From Zetaproteobacteria bacterium (GTDB taxonomy: Bacteria > Pseudomonadota > Zetaproteobacteria > Mariprofundales > Mariprofundaceae), in assembly GCA_021545665.1 (NCBI GenBank), contig JAJRTX010000044.1, forward strand, positions 1 to 7,677: DNA of 7,677 nt. Reading direction: 5' to 3'. A program made the translations under genes and the position numbers. The notes beneath the pieces are model-generated. The model was not told the origin of the DNA. It saw only the letters and a program-made list of their open reading frames with translations, and did no database searches. Each line of letters opens with the position of its first letter. The first letter of the stretch is position 1. Below are positions 5,414-7,677 of the stretch, piece by piece.

Positions 5414-7174
5414 ATGGAATCAGATCATGATGGCCCTCGCAAAGAGAAGGTTTGCGACTTATTAAAAACCATACAACAACGGTGGCAGACAGGTCGCGAT
5501 CTTGCCCAAATAATCATGAAATATTTACCGGCGGGCATTATTGTCATTGATAGCTACGGAAGCATTCAGCTATTCAATCCGGCGGCTGAACAGTTGCTCG
5601 GCCATGCTGCTGAAGAAGTCGTTGGGAAAAATGTGACCCTGTTGGTGCCGGAGACCTGTCGCAGCGAATATGAAGAATATCTTAAGCAATATTTGTACAG
5701 TGGCAAATACCGAGCCTTGGACACTTCAGAGTTCGAATTAACTGCAATGCGAAAAGATGGACAGACCGTTCCGGTTGAGTTGCTGGTTGCCGAAATGGTG
5801 ATCGGAGGGGAGAGATATTATCTCGCATTTGTCCATGATGTTCAGGAACGGAAAAAGCGGGAAGACAGGATTGGATATATGGCCACGCATGACCTGATCA
5901 CGGGCCTGCTGAACTATCATGAGTTTGCTGCTCGCTTGGCTGAGACAATTGAAAGAAAGCAGCCTTTCATGCTGTTTTATGTGGGGATGGATCGTTTCAG
6001 GCCGATCAGCGAAGTGCTGGGGCACAGTATCGGAGACCAGGTATTGCAACAGGTCGGCAAACGCCTGCATTCGATGGGACTGGATGAGCTGCACATGGCC
6101 AGGGTTGCTGACAGCATTTTCGCCGTGATGTGCCTCAAAGGAGAAAAGGTAGCGCCTGCATTGGATATTGCGCATTCAATACATGGATGCCTGGAACAGC
6201 CACTGAAGCTGGAATATCTTAGTGTGGATATCGAGTCCTCCATTGGTGCAGCCTGCTATCCTGAGCATGGGGAAAAGGCCGAGAGCCTGATGCGCAGTGC
6301 TGAGATTGCGATGCGCAGTGCAAGAAGGCAACAGGCCATGTGTGCTCTGTACAACCGGGAAATGGAACAATATCAGGTTGATAATCTGGCGCTGGCCAGT
6401 GAGCTTCGACATGCCATTGAGGCCGACGAACTGATGATTTACTATCAGCCAAAAGTGGATATTGCGCATAAAAAGATTTCGGGAGTTGAAGCACTGGTAC
6501 GCTGGGAACATCCGCAAAAGGGGATGATTCAACCGGATCTGTTTATTCCAATGGCTGAGGAAACAGGCATTATTCATGTGTTCACCACATGGCTGCTGGA
6601 TAAGGTTTCTCATCAGATCAGGTGCTGGAAGGACCGGGGGATTCACCTGACTGTCTCAGTCAATCTTGCGCCGCGCAACCTGCTGGAATTCGATCTGCTT
6701 GAGCGATTAAACAAGCCCATCCAGAACCGGGAAATTCCGGCATCGTCTTTAATGATTGAAATCACCGAGCGTGGGTTGATGGTTGACCCGCTGCGGGCAA
6801 TAGATGTACTGAACCATATTCGCGAATTGGGCATTACAATTTCGATAGATGATTTCGGCACCGGCTATTCATCTCTGGCCTACCTGAAGGATTTGCCGGT
6901 CGATGAGCTCAAGATTGATCAAAGTTTCATCCGCACAATTAAAGATGATCCCCGCAGCGCAGCGATCGTGCAAATGATTGTCCAGATGGCGCAAGCTCTG
7001 AATATAAAGGTCATTGCCGAAGGTGTGGAAGCAGTTGATGAATGGGAGTACCTGCACCAGATTGGTTGCGGACACGCCCAAGGCTATTATATGGGCCGGC
7101 CAATGCCGGCGGACGAGCTTGAACGCTGGCTTCTGGAATCACCGTGGGGTGTTACTGGTGGAAACGTAATGTAG
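5414..7174 (+). CDS. PAS-GGDEF(degenerate)-EAL protein, probable c-di-GMP phosphodiesterase
   Basis: A 586-residue cytoplasmic protein with no membrane segment. A PAS sensor domain spans about 31-147 (LPAGIIVIDSYGSIQLFNPAAEQLLG onset, then the RKDGQTVPVELLVAE strand and HDVQERKKRE exit). A GGDEF domain spans about 151-317: THDLITGLLNYHEF and GHSIGD are kept, but the active-site signature reads ADSIF (232-236) instead of GGDEF, so cyclase activity is not expected. The EAL domain is about 325-575, with E359-A-L, N417, E449 and E452 of EITE, D479-D480 of DDFGTGYSS, K500, E536 of AEGVE and Q556. The metal and catalytic residues are therefore present, so hydrolysis of c-di-GMP to pGpG is expected. 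The degenerate GGDEF may still bind GTP and act as an allosteric domain, as shown for some such proteins. PAS ligand or redox input is unknown. The gene has its own promoter and structured leader and ends in TAG followed in frame by TAA. Confidence 0.92.
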   Translation: MESDHDGPRKEKVCDLLKTIQQRWQTGRDLAQIIMKYLPAGIIVIDSYGSIQLFNPAAEQLLGHAAEEVVGKNVTLLVPETCRSEYEEYLKQYLYSGKYRALDTSEFELTAMRKDGQTVPVELLVAEMVIGGERYYLAFVHDVQERKKREDRIGYMATHDLITGLLNYHEFAARLAETIERKQPFMLFYVGMDRFRPISEVLGHSIGDQVLQQVGKRLHSMGLDELHMARVADSIFAVMCLKGEKVAPALDIAHSIHGCLEQPLKLEYLSVDIESSIGAACYPEHGEKAESLMRSAEIAMRSARRQQAMCALYNREMEQYQVDNLALASELRHAIEADELMIYYQPKVDIAHKKISGVEALVRWEHPQKGMIQPDLFIPMAEETGIIHVFTTWLLDKVSHQIRCWKDRGIHLTVSVNLAPRNLLEFDLLERLNKPIQNREIPASSLMIEITERGLMVDPLRAIDVLNHIRELGITISIDDFGTGYSSLAYLKDLPVDELKIDQSFIRTIKDDPRSAAIVQMIVQMAQALNIKVIAEGVEAVDEWEYLHQIGCGHAQGYYMGRPMPADELERWLLESPWGVTGGNVM

Positions 7175-7191
7175 TAATTCTAAAGATTTGC

Positions 7192-7366
7192 ATTCACCCA
7201 TGTAGCAGCAATGTGTGGGTGTGGGTCAAGTTGTTCACAACCTGAAGTATTGCTTCAGTGATTGAACAGGCTCTGTCACTGTTCATGTCTTGATGTAAAT
7301 ATCGTGCTTGATTGACCGCCATAGCCACTCAATGAATACGTTTTTATCCAGCGGCTCTTACTATCT
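7192..7366 (-). pseudogene. Decayed IS3-family transposase (OrfB) C-terminal remnant
   Basis: Read on the minus strand, 7351 down to 7286 gives LDKNVFIEWLWRSIKHD followed by IYIKT, a clear match to the conserved LDNVFIERLWRS-K-E-YLK segment of the IS3-family DDE transposase, which carries the last catalytic Glu (here in FIE). Just upstream in another frame (about 7365-7348) is DSKSRW, the usual preceding residues (M-D-G/S-K-G-R-W), so a frameshift is present. After a TGA at 7285-7283 the frame continues TVTEPVQSLKQYFRL (7282-7238), matching the next conserved block, then TGA again. Downstream to about 7192 only faint similarity remains. With at least one frameshift and two stops, and with no N-terminal DDE part, this is a dead fragment. 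The boundaries are approximate. Confidence 0.7.
7195..7221 (+). repeat. Weak inverted repeat downstream of the EAL gene
   Basis: CACCCA (7195-7200) pairs with TGGGTG (7216-7221) around a 15-nt loop. There is no T run after it, so it is at best a poor terminator. It falls at the end of the transposase remnant. Confidence 0.25.
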
Positions 7367-7371
7367 AGACA

Positions 7372-7434
7372 TCATGGTTTCCTCTTGAAGGGGGTAGCTC
7401 TCCACCCGTTCCTTGTCAGTTCATAATGGTTCAT
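7372..7434 (-). pseudogene. Possible remnant of an IS5-type transposase N-terminus
   Basis: From ATG 7434 the minus strand encodes a 20-residue peptide beginning MNHYELT and containing W-R-A and KRKP before TGA 7374-7372. This resembles the N-terminus of IS5-family transposases (M-x-Y-x-L-T-x-x-x-W-x-x-I-x-P-x-L-P-x-x-P) with two residues missing. The match is short and read by eye, so it could be chance. If real, it abuts the IS3-family remnant and the region is a scar of more than one insertion. The stretch 7435-7560 shows no supported gene or signal. Confidence 0.3.
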
Positions 7435-7492
7435 TTGAGGTAAAAAGCTAAGGAGCACTTTCTAATAAGCTAATGCATATTTGAAGAGTTTA

Positions 7493-7627
7493 TTATGAAG
7501 AGGAAAAAGTCAGTAGAATCAGTAGTGAAGGATGTTTGTCGCCAGTTTCGAAAGTGTGAGCTTTATTATCTATCTTCAGGAGTAAAACCACCGGCTTTGA
7601 GCCGGTCAGCTTCAGCTTGATGTTCAT
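7493..7627 (-). CDS. Possible small 44-residue ORF with strong ribosome binding site
   Basis: ATG 7627-7625 (minus strand) is preceded by AGGAGGAG (7640-7633) at a good distance, and the frame ends at TAA 7495-7493. The peptide begins MNIKLKLTGSKPVVLLLKI and has a hydrophobic LLILL stretch near its end. No family is recognised. It overlaps the partial minus-strand frame ending at 7566, and the apparent ribosome binding site is also RRR codons of that frame, so at most one of the two is likely to be a main gene. Confidence 0.25.
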   Translation of the reverse strand: MNIKLKLTGSKPVVLLLKIDNKAHTFETGDKHPSLLILLTFSSS

Positions 7628-7676
7628 AATCTCTCCTCCTGTTTTGGCTCGCCCATTGGGTGAAAGCCAAAACAGG
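7566..7676 (-). CDS. C-terminal end of an unidentified minus-strand protein (partial)
   Basis: A minus-strand frame is open from the right edge and stops at TAA 7568-7566, followed at once by a second TAA. It encodes 36 residues, beginning PVLAFTQWASQ and ending with the charged RRRDYEHQAEADRL, then KAGGFTPEDR. The amphipathic Arg/Glu/Ala-rich tail and tandem stops look like a genuine C-terminus, but 36 open codons could occur by chance. The frame runs over the palindrome at 7637-7677. I do not recognise the family. Two short competing frames lie here: a 44-codon minus-strand ORF (7627-7493) preceded by a strong AGGAGGAG, and a 41-codon plus-strand ORF (7495-7620). Neither has recognisable similarity. 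Confidence 0.4.
   Translation of the reverse strand, partial: PVLAFTQWASQNRRRDYEHQAEADRLKAGGFTPEDR
7590..7606. repeat. Short perfect hairpin
   Basis: ACCGGCT (7590-7596) and AGCCGGT (7600-7606) form a 7-bp perfect stem with a three-base loop. On the minus strand it is followed by GGTTTTA, so it resembles a weak terminator near the end of the partial minus-strand frame. Confidence 0.5.
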
Positions 7677-7677
7677 A
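7637..7677. repeat. Long palindrome at the window edge
   Basis: TCCTGTTTTGGCT (7637-7649) is the exact complement of 7665-7677, and CGCCCA (7650-7655) pairs with TGGGTG (7657-7662) with one G-U pair. The whole is a 19-bp stem with a two-base bulge and a one-base loop. It reaches the last base of the window and may extend. It could be a terminator, the end of a mobile element or a protein-binding palindrome. Confidence 0.7.

Noticed and set aside
7242..7285. Two small hairpins (CTGAAG/CTTCAG and TGAACAG/CTGTTCA) as terminators or a repeat array
   Set aside because: They lie within recognisable transposase-remnant codons, have no T runs and are short enough to be incidental.
7495..7620. Plus-strand 41-codon ORF beginning MKRKKSVESV
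   Set aside because: Its second half is the antisense of the better-looking minus-strand C-terminal frame, and the upstream ribosome site is weak.

Overview
The window reads as a chromosomal segment of a Gram-negative proteobacterium of moderate GC, most likely beta- or gammaproteobacterial. The reasons are an O-antigen/capsule type locus, a full-length PriA with the proteobacterial motif set, a periplasmic ComEA-like DNA-binding protein and a PAS-GGDEF-EAL signalling protein. The genus cannot be fixed by reading alone.

Layout, left to right, all main genes on the + strand. (1) 3-245: C-terminal end of a polytopic membrane protein, probably an O-antigen ligase/polymerase-type protein, closed by an A/T-rich hairpin that overlaps its stop codon. 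(2) 246-457: leader region with no gene, then 458-778, a secreted helix-hairpin-helix protein of the ComEA family. A strong intrinsic terminator (811-856) follows it. (3) 864-2753: a long WbpM/CapD-type nucleotide-sugar 4,6-dehydratase with four N-terminal membrane helices. (4) 2741-2998: a 258-bp compound palindromic repeat with 29-bp imperfect terminal inverted repeats and two internal stem-loop domains. One end contains the dehydratase stop codon and the other contains the most plausible priA start codon. (5) 2973-5162: priA, primosomal helicase. (6) 5248-5413: a good sigma70-type promoter and a structured leader of about 130 nt, then 5414-7171 (stop 7172-7174), a PAS-GGDEF-EAL protein whose GGDEF signature is destroyed while the EAL residues are intact, so probably a c-di-GMP phosphodiesterase. 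(7) 7175-7677: a degraded accessory tail. It holds a minus-strand remnant of an IS3-family transposase, a possible second remnant resembling an IS5-family N-terminus, and, at the window edge, the C-terminal end of an unidentified minus-strand protein lying over a long perfect-armed palindrome.

Taken together, the left part is the end of a surface-polysaccharide locus (ligase-like protein, nucleotide-sugar dehydratase) into which a ComEA-like gene is set. priA is housekeeping. The c-di-GMP gene is its own transcription unit and could in principle tune surface or biofilm traits, but nothing in the sequence ties it to the polysaccharide genes. The most unusual object is the palindromic element at the dehydratase-priA junction. 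I do not see a complete undescribed multi-gene system here.
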